From: Natronococcus sp. CG52
GTDB taxonomy: Archaea; Halobacteriota; Halobacteria; Halobacteriales; Natrialbaceae
NCBI RefSeq assembly: GCF_023913515.1
Contig: NZ_CP099391.1
Location: 2,542,001 to 2,606,000 of the forward strand
Direction: 5' to 3'
Length of the DNA stretch: 64,000 nt
Each line of letters starts with the position of its first letter. Position 1 is the stretch's first letter. This document shows positions 1 through 9,170 of the stretch, in pieces. A program made the translations under genes and the position numbers. The notes beneath the pieces are model-generated. The model ran no database searches, was not told the DNA's origin, and was given only the letters and a program-made list of their open reading frames with translations.

Positions 1-405
1 TCACGGCTCTGAACCTTCCGTTGGCGGGCTGAATGCCCGTGTTGTGAGTTCGCTCAGACAGAGCTGTTGGCTGCGTGGCGTGGGGAACGCGATCGTCCCG
101 AGCCGACCACCGACAAGAACCTCCGTCGTGCCGAGGGTCGGCGAGCGAATCCGATTGGGCACACAGCCACGACAGAACAACCGCGGGACGTCCCACCGTG
201 TTGAATCGGCACAGCGATACGCGTACGCGAACACGATGTCGGTCTCGTGCAGCGCCGTCCCACAGCCGATGCAGAGGACGGTATCGGGTTCGGGCCCGAC
301 GGGATAGCCTTGCAAGATCTGTGCTGGCGTCGCGACGACAGCCGGGCCGTTCTCGAGTGTTTCGCTCAGTTCAGTGAGATGCCGATAGACATCGTTAGTG
401 GGCAT
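1..405 (-). CDS. Haloarchaeal zinc-ribbon protein of unknown function
   Basis: I do not recognise the family. The product is about 134 residues with two CxxC knuckles (Cys48/51 and Cys81/84, counted from an upstream ATG at 414) and a further Cys68 between them, which suggests one structural zinc site. There is no signal peptide or membrane segment, so it is probably cytoplasmic. The ATG at 405 is preferred because an AAGGAGG ribosome-binding site lies 9 nt before it, whereas the ATG at 414 directly abuts that site. The stop codon occupies the first three bases of the window, so the gene is complete. Confidence 0.6.
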   Translation of the reverse strand: MPTNDVYRHLTELSETLENGPAVVATPAQILQGYPVGPEPDTVLCIGCGTALHETDIVFAYAYRCADSTRWDVPRLFCRGCVPNRIRSPTLGTTEVLVGGRLGTIAFPTPRSQQLCLSELTTRAFSPPTEGSEP

Positions 406-760
406 TGCCACCATCCTCCTTGCTGCGCGCTACTGTGAAACACGTGAAGCAGGGAAGCCCATCCGACCGCGGACCATCACACCAGTCATGATCGAATAGT
501 TGCTGGACAATACGTTTTTCACCGATAAGTGACGTAGCGTACATTGCTTCTCACACCTCGAGAAGCGCAGGCGGTGTCTCCAGCACCGTCTGATTCTGCT
601 CAGAAATCCTGCGCTCCTACGGTTACTACTCTAGCGTCCAGGCCCATATAGTTTGCTTCTCAAACTTGAGTTAGGAGTTTATATTGAGAGCTCCCGTGGG
701 ATGCCAGAATGACAATCAAATAGTAACAAGTATGTAATGCAAGTATGGAAAGCAAGCAGT
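406..760. other. Intergenic region with one TATA-like element
   Basis: No convincing gene is seen in these 355 bases. A TATA-like element (TTTATATT, 678-685) is suitably placed to drive the winged-helix gene that follows. The stretch is AT-richer than the flanking genes. Confidence 0.4.
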
Positions 761-1003
761 ATGGCTCTATCCGATAGCGACTTACGCGATGTCGATCGAG
801 ATTTACTGGAATATCTACTCGAGGGTCGTATAACACCAGTCTACGCGCGCGAACGAATGGCCGATGAAGGCCAGAGAGATGTAACAAGTACATATCTTGG
901 CCAACGGCTTCAACGGCTCGAGGAACATGGTCACGTGCGTAATCTCTATGATACGGGATTATACGAACTCATCAACGATCCACGCGAGACCGAAAGTAAG
1001 TGA
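761..1003 (+). CDS. Small winged-helix DNA-binding protein (virus/plasmid repressor type)
   Basis: An 80-residue protein whose helices around LLEYLLEGRITPVYARERM and YLGQRLQRLEEHGHVRNL read as a winged helix: a recognition helix followed by a beta wing ending in GLYEL. Proteins of this kind are common next to integrated haloarchaeal viruses and plasmids, where they act as small transcriptional regulators. The ATG at 761 fits the conserved start of the domain. An ATG at 737 in the same frame would add eight residues. It stands alone, facing the terminase gene on the other strand. The DNA target is unknown. Confidence 0.6.
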   Translation: MALSDSDLRDVDRDLLEYLLEGRITPVYARERMADEGQRDVTSTYLGQRLQRLEEHGHVRNLYDTGLYELINDPRETESK

Positions 1004-1060
1004 CGTAGCAAAGGCACCCAACTGATAGCGACGACGGCCGACGTCGCCACCCGCGGAGCC

Positions 1061-2578
1061 CTACGTGCTGGAGGGGCCCATCACGGCGTAGCGCAGGGCG
1101 TCGAGACAGTGATCCCGCGCGCCCGGCGCGCCGACGTCGTCCTCGGTGTAGCTGAAGAACTCCCGGATCAGGGGCCGACAGCGCTCCGAGACCAACAGCC
1201 CGACCGCCGGCTCGTCGGTGTCGTCCGACTCGTCGGCGTCGTCAGGCTCATCGTCCCGCCTGAATCGCTTCGAGCGAGCCCGTGGGGGAGCGGGATGGCC
1301 CATGAACGGCCGCCGCACCGTTTGCTTTTTCGGCGTCGGCGCGACGGAGAGGTTGCCGTCGGGCTCGAGGCGCTTGCGCACCTCGGCGATCCCGGCGTCG
1401 ATATCCTTCGTTGCCTTCTCGACGCGGTAGCCCGCCCGCTCGAGTCGGTCGATATGGGCGGGGTCGTGATCGCAGTAGATCGTCCCCGTCGGCCGGCCCT
1501 CGAGCCAGTCGCGCACGTCCTCGGTGTGGCTCTCGGTCTCGTAGAACACGTCGAGGACGACGAGCTGATCGAGCGGCGTTTTGCCGAGTTCGAGGACCAC
1601 GCTCGGATTGTTCCAGCCGACGTCGTGGCCGTAGATCCGCCAGCTGTCGTCGATACGGGTGACGGCCTCGGCGTGGGGGATGACGTGGGTCTCGCGGCTG
1701 AACGTCGCGTACACCAGTCCCGTGGCGGCGGCAAAGCCGCCGTGGAGCGCCTGCTCCTCACGCTGGGTGTCGCTGTACTGCCGCTTGAACCGCTCAAGGA
1801 CGTCGTCTTCGAGATACGGGTTGTCGAGCGTCGAGGCCCGTACCAGTTCAATCTCGAGGTCGAGCGGCTTGCCGGTCGCGTCCTGGCGCTTTTCGAGGAT
1901 CTCATAGGCGTCGTTAAAGCCGTTGCCCGTCAGCGTCCAACACCGGACCTTCGACCCGGCGACGCCGCGGAGCCGCGAGCCCTCCATCTCGAGAAGCCGG
2001 TGGAGGTCAGCCTGGTACTGGCTGGGTTCGTCGAGCCAGATCCCGCCGAACTCCGCGCCGGCGTATCGATCCCATTTGTCGGCCGAGCCGAGGACGATCA
2101 CCGTCCCGTTCGTGAGCGTGAGTTCCCGGTCGGCCTTGATGTAGTCAGCGACCAGCGGGCTCCGCTCGGGGTCAGTGGCCGTGTTGTCGCCCGGGAGCTG
2201 GGCGAACAGCTTTGTGAACGTCGAGCCCGTAGCTTCCGTGAACGTCTTTCCCATCGCCAGGAAGCGGCTCCCGGGGGTGGTCAGCGCCTGGGCGAGCAGC
2301 CACCGCGCACCCAGCACGCTCTTGCCGGTGCCGTAGCCGCCGAGGAAGCCGACGATGTCGGCGTTGCCGCTGTTGAGCGCGGTGAGACACTCGCGCTGGG
2401 CGGGCCAGATGTCGTAGTAGAGCGTCTCCGTCTCCGGATCGTACTCGATCCCCGTCGGCCGCTCGTCGGGGGCAGCCTCGCGCCACTCGACGGTGAGGTT
2501 CGACGGCGCGTCAGCGGGTTGTTCGCGTTTGAGCGCTTCAAGGAGGCGTTTGATCTCGCGTTTGGTGGGGGTGGTCAT
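1061..2578 (-). CDS. Phage terminase large subunit (ATPase-nuclease)
   Basis: This 505-residue protein has the two-part layout of a large terminase, the motor that packages viral DNA into a prohead. The ATPase half has Walker A GGYGTGKS (80-87) and Walker B GGIWLDEP (178-185). The RNase H-like nuclease half has acidic residues at Asp319 (GHDVGWNNPS), Asp370 (YCDHDPA) and Asp489/493 (DHCLDALRY). An acidic, probably disordered insertion lies at roughly 435-460. The start overlaps the stop of the upstream 86-residue gene (ATGA), so the two are cotranscribed. It appears intact. No portal or capsid gene follows, so the element is a remnant or satellite-like block. Confidence 0.88.
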   Translation of the reverse strand: MTTPTKREIKRLLEALKREQPADAPSNLTVEWREAAPDERPTGIEYDPETETLYYDIWPAQRECLTALNSGNADIVGFLGGYGTGKSVLGARWLLAQALTTPGSRFLAMGKTFTEATGSTFTKLFAQLPGDNTATDPERSPLVADYIKADRELTLTNGTVIVLGSADKWDRYAGAEFGGIWLDEPSQYQADLHRLLEMEGSRLRGVAGSKVRCWTLTGNGFNDAYEILEKRQDATGKPLDLEIELVRASTLDNPYLEDDVLERFKRQYSDTQREEQALHGGFAAATGLVYATFSRETHVIPHAEAVTRIDDSWRIYGHDVGWNNPSVVLELGKTPLDQLVVLDVFYETESHTEDVRDWLEGRPTGTIYCDHDPAHIDRLERAGYRVEKATKDIDAGIAEVRKRLEPDGNLSVAPTPKKQTVRRPFMGHPAPPRARSKRFRRDDEPDDADESDDTDEPAVGLLVSERCRPLIREFFSYTEDDVGAPGARDHCLDALRYAVMGPSST

Positions 2579-2835
2579 TGGACATCACCGCCATCGTCGG
2601 CTTTCAGAAGGTCGATCTCCGCGGCCATCTCGTCGAGGTCCTCGTCTTTGAGCAGCTTGCGGTACTGGCCGGCGAGGTAGCCGAGCGCGCGGATCCACTT
2701 GATCTGGAGCTCCTGTGCGTCCGGGCTCTCGGCCTCGGTGGTCTCGATTCGGTCGTGAGTGAGCTCGATCGTGTCGGCGAGGCGGTCGAGTACGTCGTCG
2801 CGGTCGGTGCGGTCGGGGGAGGGGTCTTCGCTCAT
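2575..2835 (-). CDS. Small protein coupled to terminase, possible small terminase subunit
   Basis: An 86-residue acidic, mostly helical protein. Its central helices (LADTIELTHDRIETTEAE and WIRALGYLAGQYRKLLKDED) could form a helical hairpin. Its stop overlaps the start of the large terminase gene by four bases, which implies translational coupling and joint function. By position it may be the small terminase or another packaging partner, but I see no recognisable HTH and the sequence alone does not prove it. Confidence 0.6.
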   Translation of the reverse strand: MSEDPSPDRTDRDDVLDRLADTIELTHDRIETTEAESPDAQELQIKWIRALGYLAGQYRKLLKDEDLDEMAAEIDLLKADDGGDVQ

Positions 2836-3068
2836 GTGTCAGCGGGGCCGCCAACGGTGAGCCGTACGACAGGCCAACGATGAACGCCTGTTTCAGTCAG
2901 CGTGACTCGTCCGGACGGCATACCAAATTTTTATGGGCGAAAGTATATATACTTGTTCCGGGAGTTTTAAATCGGGGTGGTTATTATCGCGGCTACACCT
3001 GTAGAAGGTGCCTCAGTGGTCGATATTTTCCATTGCCTTGCGATCGAAATGATTGCATCGAGACCCCG
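2836..3068. promoter_or_regulatory. Promoter region of the terminase operon
   Basis: This AT-rich gap between the minus-strand replication initiator and the terminase pair holds an almost symmetrical AAGTATATATACTT element (2940-2953). The A/T run just beside it (CCATAAAAATTTGG on the minus strand) could also serve as a TATA box for the minus-strand terminase operon. No origin-recognition repeats were recognised here. Confidence 0.35.
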
Positions 3069-4256
3069 CTAGTGGTCGACCTGAACGTCGTCCATCCACG
3101 TCGGTTCGAACGTCGTCGCGATCTGTTTCTGCCGGCCCTCACGGCCCTTGGAGTCGATCCAAGTCTCGACCAGCCCCATCGTCTCGAGGTTGCGGACGAC
3201 CTCGCGGATCGCGCGCTGGCCGAGCCGGTAGCGGTCGCTGACCGCCTCACTCTGGAGCAGCTCGTAGATCCGGTCGGTCGTCACCGGCTGGTCGACCGTA
3301 CCGGTCCGTCGGTTCCGCCGGGCCGTGATCGCGACGAGCACGCCGATGTGAGAGGCCGGCAGCCGGTGCGCTTTCTCGAGGAACGCCGCCTTGTCGGTCG
3401 TCTCGAGGTTGGCGTCGATACAGTCCGCGGTAACCTGGTCGAGTCCGCGCTCGCTCGCGGCCTCCCCGGCCTGGCGAAACAGCGTCAGCGTCTTCCGGGC
3501 GTCACCCCACCGCCGCGCCGCCTCGCGGATGCCGTAGTCGAACACGTCCTCGGGAAGCACCCCGTCGCGGAACGCTCGCTCGAGGCGGGGCACGAGGATC
3601 GCGTCCAGTTCGGCCTCGCCGTAGGGCGGGAAGAACACCGCCTCGTCGCTCATCGCGCTCTCGACGCGGCTGTCGAGGCGGAGGTCGACCTCCAATAGTT
3701 CGTTGCTCACCAGCCAGACCGACAGTGAGATGTCGCGGGCGAGTTTGCCCTCGCCGCGGAGCAGCCGGTAGAAGAACTCGCTGGGCTCGTAGTTCGTATC
3801 CTGCTGGACGTGGTCGATCTCGTCGAGCAACAGCACGGTCCAGTCGGGGTAGGCCTCGAGCGCATTCCAGATTCCTTCGAAGACGCCATCCAGTCCCTCG
3901 TAAGCGCCTTTCTTTGCGCCGGTGAGCTCGAACAGGATTTCGTTGGCGGCGCTAAACAGCGTCCGACACTCCTTCAGGTTGACGTACTCGGCGGCGACCC
4001 GGTCGTGTCGCGTGGCGAACTCCCGGCAGACTCGTCTCGTGGTGAGGGTCTTGCCGGTGCCCGGCGGCCCGTAGATCGAGACCGTCGGCGAGAGGTAGCC
4101 GTCGTGGACGCCGTTGAGGATCGTGGCGAGCTCGCGTTCCTGGGCCTTGCGCGCGTGGATCTCCTTGGGGTCGGCGAGCGGGTCGAGTGCGCCCTTGTCC
4201 TTGAACAGGCTATCGTCGGGCGCGGTGGCGGCGAAGAGGTCGTCGTACTTGCTCAT
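3069..4256 (-). CDS. Orc1/Cdc6-family replication initiator
   Basis: A 395-residue AAA+ protein with Walker A GPPGTGKT (63-70) and Walker B LLLDEID (142-148), then a C-terminal winged-helix region (about 290-390) that would bind origin DNA. Proteins of this family recognise origins and load the MCM helicase. Haloarchaea carry many copies, often on plasmids and integrated elements. It sits next to a terminase pair on the same strand, suggesting that it replicates a mobile element rather than serving the main chromosomal origin. The gene looks full length. Confidence 0.88.
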   Translation of the reverse strand: MSKYDDLFAATAPDDSLFKDKGALDPLADPKEIHARKAQERELATILNGVHDGYLSPTVSIYGPPGTGKTLTTRRVCREFATRHDRVAAEYVNLKECRTLFSAANEILFELTGAKKGAYEGLDGVFEGIWNALEAYPDWTVLLLDEIDHVQQDTNYEPSEFFYRLLRGEGKLARDISLSVWLVSNELLEVDLRLDSRVESAMSDEAVFFPPYGEAELDAILVPRLERAFRDGVLPEDVFDYGIREAARRWGDARKTLTLFRQAGEAASERGLDQVTADCIDANLETTDKAAFLEKAHRLPASHIGVLVAITARRNRRTGTVDQPVTTDRIYELLQSEAVSDRYRLGQRAIREVVRNLETMGLVETWIDSKGREGRQKQIATTFEPTWMDDVQVDH

Positions 4257-5078
4257 ACGATCGCGATTGCCAGTGGTAGTCGCGTGCTAGTAATGAACGT
4301 TCCGCACATCGAGCGGTCACACACGACTTCGATAGGATCTCAGTCGTAGTCACTTCGACAGTACCTCATTCCGGCCGTGCTCATCGCTCCCAGCCGGTCG
4401 TGATGCCGACGTCGCGAAGCATGTAAGCCCAGCGTCGGGCTTCTGAACGGGCGGCTGGCGATGAGCAGCTCACGTAAATCCTGCTGTCGGTGATGAGGGT
4501 CGTCTGCGTCGCGTTTCTGCCTCCTGACTAGCTGGAGCGGTCCCGGGCCCTCCGCGAGTAGCATCCGAGGGCCGCGGCGGACATGCTCCAGCAGAACTAC
4601 GAGTGTGTATGTGTGCATCAGCTGCGTATGTGTATAGGTAATATACCTGGATTGAAGACGATCTCAGGTAGCCTACTGAAACAACCGAAAGAGGGTCCAC
4701 AGAGTCGGCGTCGGATCCCGTTCGGTTGGGGGCGTTTCACGTCCTCGGCGGGTCGCTGCTGGCCGTAGCGATTAACACTGTCGTAGGTGTCGTCGCCGTC
4801 AGCTTGCGCGCGCCTCGATCGCGAGGACTCTCTCCGTATCAGCCCTCTGGATTGCGAGGGCAGTATCAGCCCTCTGGAGAACGTTGCGAGGAATCGACAC
4901 TGTGCGACTCGGCAACTCGGTCTGACCGGCAGACCCACGGACTCGGTGTGTTGTTTCGCGGTGCTGGATCTCCAGCTGTCTCCACGCTTTCGCCGTCGAC
5001 CGACAGAATCGTTATGAGGACTCGTGTTGAACTGTCGACACTCTCGTCGGAGTCCGAAACCGGCGGGATATGGATACT
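4257..5078. other. Gene-free stretch beside the replication initiator, with a direct repeat
   Basis: No credible gene is found in about 820 bases. The reading frames present have non-haloarchaeal composition. The stretch includes a 16-bp direct repeat (4836-4851 and 4863-4878). Its place upstream of an orc1/cdc6 gene is where an origin could lie, but no inverted origin-recognition boxes were identified. Confidence 0.3.
4836..4878. repeat. Direct repeat, 16 bp, two copies
   Basis: GTATCAGCCCTCTGGA occurs at 4836-4851 and again at 4863-4878, a 27-nt period. GATTGCGAGGGCA lies between the two copies, and its GAGGGC can pair with GCCCTC in either repeat. Role unknown. Confidence 0.6.
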
Positions 5079-5429
5079 ATGACGACAACCGAAACCGTAC
5101 TGGACCACCACCTCGAGGCGTTCGAGACCCAGGACCTCGAGGCGGTCATGGAAGACTACACAGACGAATCGATTATCGTCACCAATATGGGTACGTTCCG
5201 GGGGCTCGAAGAGATTAAAGGATTGTTCCAGGGCCTTTTCGACGAGTTCGATGATCCAGACGCGTCGATCACCATGAACGAACAGCTTGTCGAGGACGAG
5301 TTCGGCTACATCGTCTGGCAGGCCGAGACGCCGGAAAGCGAGTACGAGTTCGCGACGGACACCTTCCACATTCCCGACAATGTGATCGCCTTCCAGAGCT
5401 TCGCGGGGATGATCACGCCGAAGGAGTGA
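5079..5429 (+). CDS. NTF2-like (SnoaL-type) small protein
   Basis: A 116-residue protein of the NTF2/SnoaL fold. It opens with a long helix (TVLDHHLEAFETQDLEAVMEDY), followed by the typical DESIIV strand and the FRGLEEIKGLFQGLF helix, then four strands. Members bind small hydrophobic molecules or act as isomerases or dehydratases, and no specific substrate can be assigned. The ATG at 5079 is chosen because family members usually begin at this residue. An ATG three codons upstream is also possible. It stands alone and appears intact. Confidence 0.7.
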   Translation: MTTTETVLDHHLEAFETQDLEAVMEDYTDESIIVTNMGTFRGLEEIKGLFQGLFDEFDDPDASITMNEQLVEDEFGYIVWQAETPESEYEFATDTFHIPDNVIAFQSFAGMITPKE

Positions 5430-5689
5430 CAGACGTCCGTCGACCGGGCCGAAGCACGTTGTGCCGCTCATTTTTCGGCGACTCAGCCGGTATCCACACC
5501 GACCTGCGCACTGCGGTTATGGCGCAATTATCCAGCTGTAGGTTAGTTGTCGGCCCAGCCACCACCGGCTGATGGCATCGAACCTGAGTATTTTCATGCC
5601 GTCTTCCTCCGATCGACAGCTGCCCAATCGCGCCCTCTCGCGGAGGCCGATCCGAAGACATCGACCTCACCTGACGACCTTGTCCAGGC

Positions 5690-5933
5690 GAAACTAGGTC
5701 GGCACGGCGTACGACGTCGACACCGGAACGAGCGACACATCACCGAGCTCGCAGAGACCATCGTTGAGGTCACCGATTCAGATTCAGAATTCACCTATAT
5801 CGAGGGACGGGACGGCGACATTCGACACAGCGAGGCCGACATCAGCGCAGTCCGGGCCGACCTCAGGTACGAGCCCACAGTGTCGCTCCACGGCGGATTC
5901 ACGCGAACCGTCGCGTGGCTTCGCGAACAGTAG
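5690..5933 (+). pseudogene. C-terminal remnant of an NAD-dependent sugar epimerase
   Basis: The last 65 codons read as the end of a nucleotide-sugar epimerase/dehydratase: ITELAETIVEV, then GDIRHSEADISAVRADL and GGFTRTVAWLREQ. The preceding NVGTG-like motif (YDVDTGTS) lies in a different frame at about 5705-5735, so there is a frameshift as well as loss of the N-terminal Rossmann half. This is a decayed gene fragment, and no product is expected. Confidence 0.7.
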
Positions 5934-6142
5934 CTGACTACGAGAAACCACACTGCTTCCAGCGTGGTGTGAGTTCTACTCTCCCTGCACCCCAGTTTCC
6001 CCGGAGAACGGTTTAGAGCAGACGAAATGTACTCTCTGCAGCTACCGGTGGCAGCGGCTGAGGCGGCACACAAAAGGCTGAACGAAGCAACCGACTACAC
6101 TGACAGCGTTCCACGTACGCCAGAAGCACTCGAGCTCTCACT

Positions 6143-6472
6143 GTACTGCCCTTGCCGCCCGCAAACAGACCGAGCGCAAGAACGGCCTCTCGGACACCGA
6201 ACGGCGCGTCCTGCTCCCGACCGACGCCGAGATTCCTGTCGAGTCATCTACTGGCTCACCGGAGACGGCTGGCGTCCACAGTTAAGGGTGACCCCGGGGA
6301 GAAACCATCCGCTCGAGAGTGCATGAACTCTTCCAAGGATCCACACCACACTCCAGTGCGACTGTCCGTACGGCTCGCGTACTCGTGGTTCTCTTCCTCG
6401 ATCGGTCGTCGTCGGTCCGGATGCGAGACGCCCCACGCTGGGTCGCCCGAGGACACCAGTTGTCACCGGAGG
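6143..6472 (+). repeat. Dispersed repeat, copy A (long form)
   Basis: This is one of two long copies of a roughly 330-bp repeat. Its first part keeps an open frame with the tail TERRVLLPTDAEIP...SSTGSPETAGVHS and a stop at 6280-6282. About 96 bp later comes a core (6378-6472) containing CGATCGGTCGTCGTCGGTCC and GGACACCAGTTGTCACCGG. The same order and spacing recur at 27,770-28,092. Shorter core-only copies lie near 12,994 and 25,700. The family is unidentified. It may be the 3-prime part of a decayed mobile element. Confidence 0.65.
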
Positions 6473-6757
6473 ACGCGTTCCGTCGGTCTCCTGTTGGCGA
6501 GGTAGCCGACGGAGGGACGCGTGGCACCCACGAGATCGCGGTGCCCAACGCTGTTCGCCCACGCGACGCCCGCGGACGAAGCGGACCCTCAACAGACGGT
6601 ACCGGTTCCTACCGCGACGTAGATCACTTCGGACGGGTGGCTGACGCGGCCGTCAGCGGCCGGACGACCCTGCGAGCACGGTCCGGTGGGCGCCCTCTGG
6701 GCCCACTCCGGCGACACTCCGAAAAAACGCTTTGGGCGTCTCGACCCGTGATCGCCA

Positions 6758-8266
6758 TCAGTCCGCTATCGGCGGTGCCGTGTCCGGCGGTTGCCGGTGG
6801 GCCGTTGCCTGTTCGAACGAGTACCCTAACTCGAGCAGCGTCGGCTCGTCGAACGGCCGTCCGAGGAGTTCTATGCCGACCGGCAATCCGTCGTCGGTGA
6901 ATCCAGCGGGAATGGAGACCGCACTACAGAGCGACTGCGAGGCGATGATCGTATTCGTTGCGAACGTCATCGTCTCATACTTCCCGTCCCGGATTTCGCT
7001 TTCCGTCGGGGGAACGACTTGCACGTTGGGATAGACGATCGCATCGAGATCGTGTTTCGCGAATACGTTCAGAATCTCTTGCTGGAACGTTTGCTGTGCG
7101 TTTCGCCGCTTCCAGTATTCCAGATCGTCCGAAAGATCGGTTGGACCCTCTTCAGCGAATCCGACAAATAAATCCAACAGGTCGTGATACTGACCGCTTT
7201 CGTAGAGGTCCTCGACGGAATCAACTGGCCCATCGCGGTCGCCGAGGAACTCGTTGAGATCACGCTTCGACTGCAAAATGTAGAGCATCGTCTCTTCGAG
7301 ATACTCCTCTAACCGCGGAATCTCGACCGGATCGATAAGTGTCGCTCCCGTGTTCTCCATCGTCGTCAGCGCTCGTTCGATGACATCGTTGACCGGCGCA
7401 GCGGCGGGGTTCTCATCATCACCGAACCCATCCCGAAGCACCCCGATTCGCGCGTCGTTCAACCCGTCTGTGAGGAGGGCGTTCGTATATGAGCCGTGAA
7501 CGGTGGCTAGCTCTGTCTGTCCGGTGAGTGCATCACGTTCGTCGTAGCCGACGAGGACATCGAGTAGTTTGGCCGCATCACGAACCGTTCGTGTCATTGG
7601 GCCAGCCGTATCTTGCTGTGAGACCAGCGGACTCATCCCGGTTCGGCTGATCAAGCCAGGCGTCACACGGACTCCAACGAGGTTATCGAACGACGCAGGA
7701 ACGCGAATCGAGCCGCCGCAGTCGGTCCCAATACCGACGGTGCCCAGGTTCGCCGCAACGGCCGCTCCGGTTCCACTGCTCGACCCACCTGGGTCCCGCG
7801 TCAAGTCGTACGGATTTTTCGTCCGACCACTGACCGAGGAAAATCCGAACCATGACGTGGCCCAGTCCGGCAGAGTAGTCTTCGCCAGAATAATCGCCCC
7901 TGCGTCGCGCAACCGCTGGGTTACTTCCGCATCTGTCTCGGGGAGATACTCGTCGAACGCTTCCGACCCGTACGTCGTTGGAATATCCGTCGTTTCGACG
8001 TGATCTTTGACGAGCACGGGGATTCCGTGGAGTGGTCCGACGAACGTACCTGATTCGGCGAACATTTGGTCAAGCTTGGCCGCTCGTTCCGACGCGGTCT
8101 CATTGACCGTCACGATTGAATTGAGCTCGGGACCGTCACGATCGTAGGCATCGATACGTTCGAGATACCGGTCAACGAGTTCCTCGCTGGTAAGCGTTCC
8201 AGCTTCGAACGCTCGATGGAGTTGGTTGATCGTCGCTTCTTCGATTGTACGGTTTTTGGTCCCCAT
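6758..8266 (-). CDS. Amidase-signature hydrolase
   Basis: This 502-residue protein is a full-length amidase-signature enzyme, which hydrolyses carboxamides through a Ser-cisSer-Lys triad. The lysine is Lys87 (GIPVLVKDHV), the glycine-serine loop is GGSSSG (160-165), and the nucleophile is Ser186 in TDCGGSIRVP. It is closer to stand-alone amidases than to GatA, because there are no gatB or gatC neighbours. It has no signal peptide, so it is probably cytoplasmic. The physiological amide is unknown. The start follows an AT-rich upstream region, and the gene lies between a dispersed repeat and a small membrane protein. Confidence 0.85.
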   Translation of the reverse strand: MGTKNRTIEEATINQLHRAFEAGTLTSEELVDRYLERIDAYDRDGPELNSIVTVNETASERAAKLDQMFAESGTFVGPLHGIPVLVKDHVETTDIPTTYGSEAFDEYLPETDAEVTQRLRDAGAIILAKTTLPDWATSWFGFSSVSGRTKNPYDLTRDPGGSSSGTGAAVAANLGTVGIGTDCGGSIRVPASFDNLVGVRVTPGLISRTGMSPLVSQQDTAGPMTRTVRDAAKLLDVLVGYDERDALTGQTELATVHGSYTNALLTDGLNDARIGVLRDGFGDDENPAAAPVNDVIERALTTMENTGATLIDPVEIPRLEEYLEETMLYILQSKRDLNEFLGDRDGPVDSVEDLYESGQYHDLLDLFVGFAEEGPTDLSDDLEYWKRRNAQQTFQQEILNVFAKHDLDAIVYPNVQVVPPTESEIRDGKYETMTFATNTIIASQSLCSAVSIPAGFTDDGLPVGIELLGRPFDEPTLLELGYSFEQATAHRQPPDTAPPIAD

Positions 8267-8355
8267 GTTCTATATCTTCCATGGAATAGAGCATAGCTCT
8301 GCGGGGGTCCCAAAGACGTTGGCGCGCCTCAACTACGGTCTTTCCTGAGTGTCTA

Positions 8356-8622
8356 TCAGTCGTCGACACACGCTGCACAGACGAGATACTCCTCTGACCC
8401 CAGTATCGTGTCTCCACACTCACGACAGATCGACGTCTCCGCGATGTCTCGCTCCGTGACAGAACCGTCATCGGTCTCCTCCCACGCCGCAAACGGGTTG
8501 ATCTTCTCGCCGGTCTGCTCTTCGAACAGATACGTCTGCTGGCGCTGCACAGCCACCGACGCAGAGTGCCCAAACGCCCACATCCAGCCTACAACGACAC
8601 AGCTCAGTCCGATCAACAGCAC
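8356..8622 (-). CDS. Small membrane-anchored zinc-ribbon protein
   Basis: An 88-residue protein with one hydrophobic N-terminal helix (about 2-19) and a C-terminal double CxxC site (Cys66/69 and Cys82/85) spaced like a zinc ribbon. It would be tethered to the membrane with the ribbon on one face. The family is not recognised. It lies between an amidase gene and IS debris. The frame and the conserved cysteine pattern support it as a real gene. Confidence 0.55.
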   Translation of the reverse strand: MLLIGLSCVVVGWMWAFGHSASVAVQRQQTYLFEEQTGEKINPFAAWEETDDGSVTERDIAETSICRECGDTILGSEEYLVCAACVDD

Positions 8623-8646
8623 GACATCGAACCCACTAGTGTTCTG

Positions 8647-8892
8647 TCAATCGTCAATTGATGGGTAGAGTCGGTACAGTTTGGCGCGAGCGTCTTCGGT
8701 CGTGAATTGCCACTCGATCTGAGAATTCTTCTCATTTCGAGCACTCACCCATGCAGCGACCTCCGCCCGGAGTGTCGCTGCATCCGAAATTCGGCAGTCA
8801 AGACACTGGCGAGTGAGCACGTTGATTTCGACTTCGGCCATATTGAGCCAGCTGCCGTGAACCGGAGTGAAAGGCTCTGGTGAATCGCCAGA
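8647..8892 (-). pseudogene. 3-prime remnant of an IS630-type transposase
   Basis: The minus strand reads TPVHGSWLNMAEVEINVLTR, then TLRAEVAAWVSARN and IEWQFTTEDARAKLYRLYPS, the end of a haloarchaeal IS630-family DDE transposase. Upstream of about 8892 the similarity stops and the frame runs into unrelated sequence, so the catalytic Asp residues are gone. A remnant of an insertion sequence. Confidence 0.75.
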
Positions 8893-9004
8893 CGGCGTCG
8901 AGTTGATCTGCCAGAGCTAGGGAGTTGAAGCGGGAAACGGCGGATGATTCATGTCCAAAATCTCCCGCTTCACCGGGAAAGTCGTGACGTTGGCTAACAG
9001 TAGA

Positions 9005-9028
9005 TAGTAGCACGGTTTCTTTATTCAG
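9005..9028. repeat. Left member of a 24-bp inverted repeat
   Basis: TAGTAGCACGGTTTCTTTATTCAG matches the reverse complement of 9640-9663 at 22 of 24 positions. Weaker similarity continues outward for about 10 bp. The pair brackets a lipoprotein gene. Confidence 0.7.
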
Positions 9029-9140
9029 AATCTCGTCTGAAACTCGCGTTGCGTACAGGCGAACGCGATACCACTATGAATTGCTCTTATGTCTTTCTCA
9101 GTATGGCGTACGGAATATAGAACTATTATTATCACAAAGA

Positions 9141-9149
9141 GTTTAAATT
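9141..9149 (+). promoter_or_regulatory. TATA box of the lipoprotein gene
   Basis: GTTTAAATT lies about 26 bp upstream of the ATG at 9171, the spacing expected for a leaderless haloarchaeal transcript. This decides the start codon among three nearby ATGs. Confidence 0.5.
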
Positions 9150-9170
9150 TGAAATGTGTTGATGGTAACT

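Noticed and set aside
1109-2680. Long open frame (523 codons) on the plus strand opposite the terminase
   Set aside because: Its product is Arg/Val-rich with no domain. It is the antisense shadow of a GC-rich gene whose own frame has clear ATPase and nuclease motifs.
4340-4938. Several frames of 76-106 codons upstream of the Orc1/Cdc6 gene
   Set aside because: Basic, low-complexity products with no domain, overlapping each other on both strands.
4257-5078. Replication origin next to the Orc1/Cdc6 gene
   Set aside because: No inverted origin-recognition boxes were seen. A single 16-bp direct repeat is not enough.
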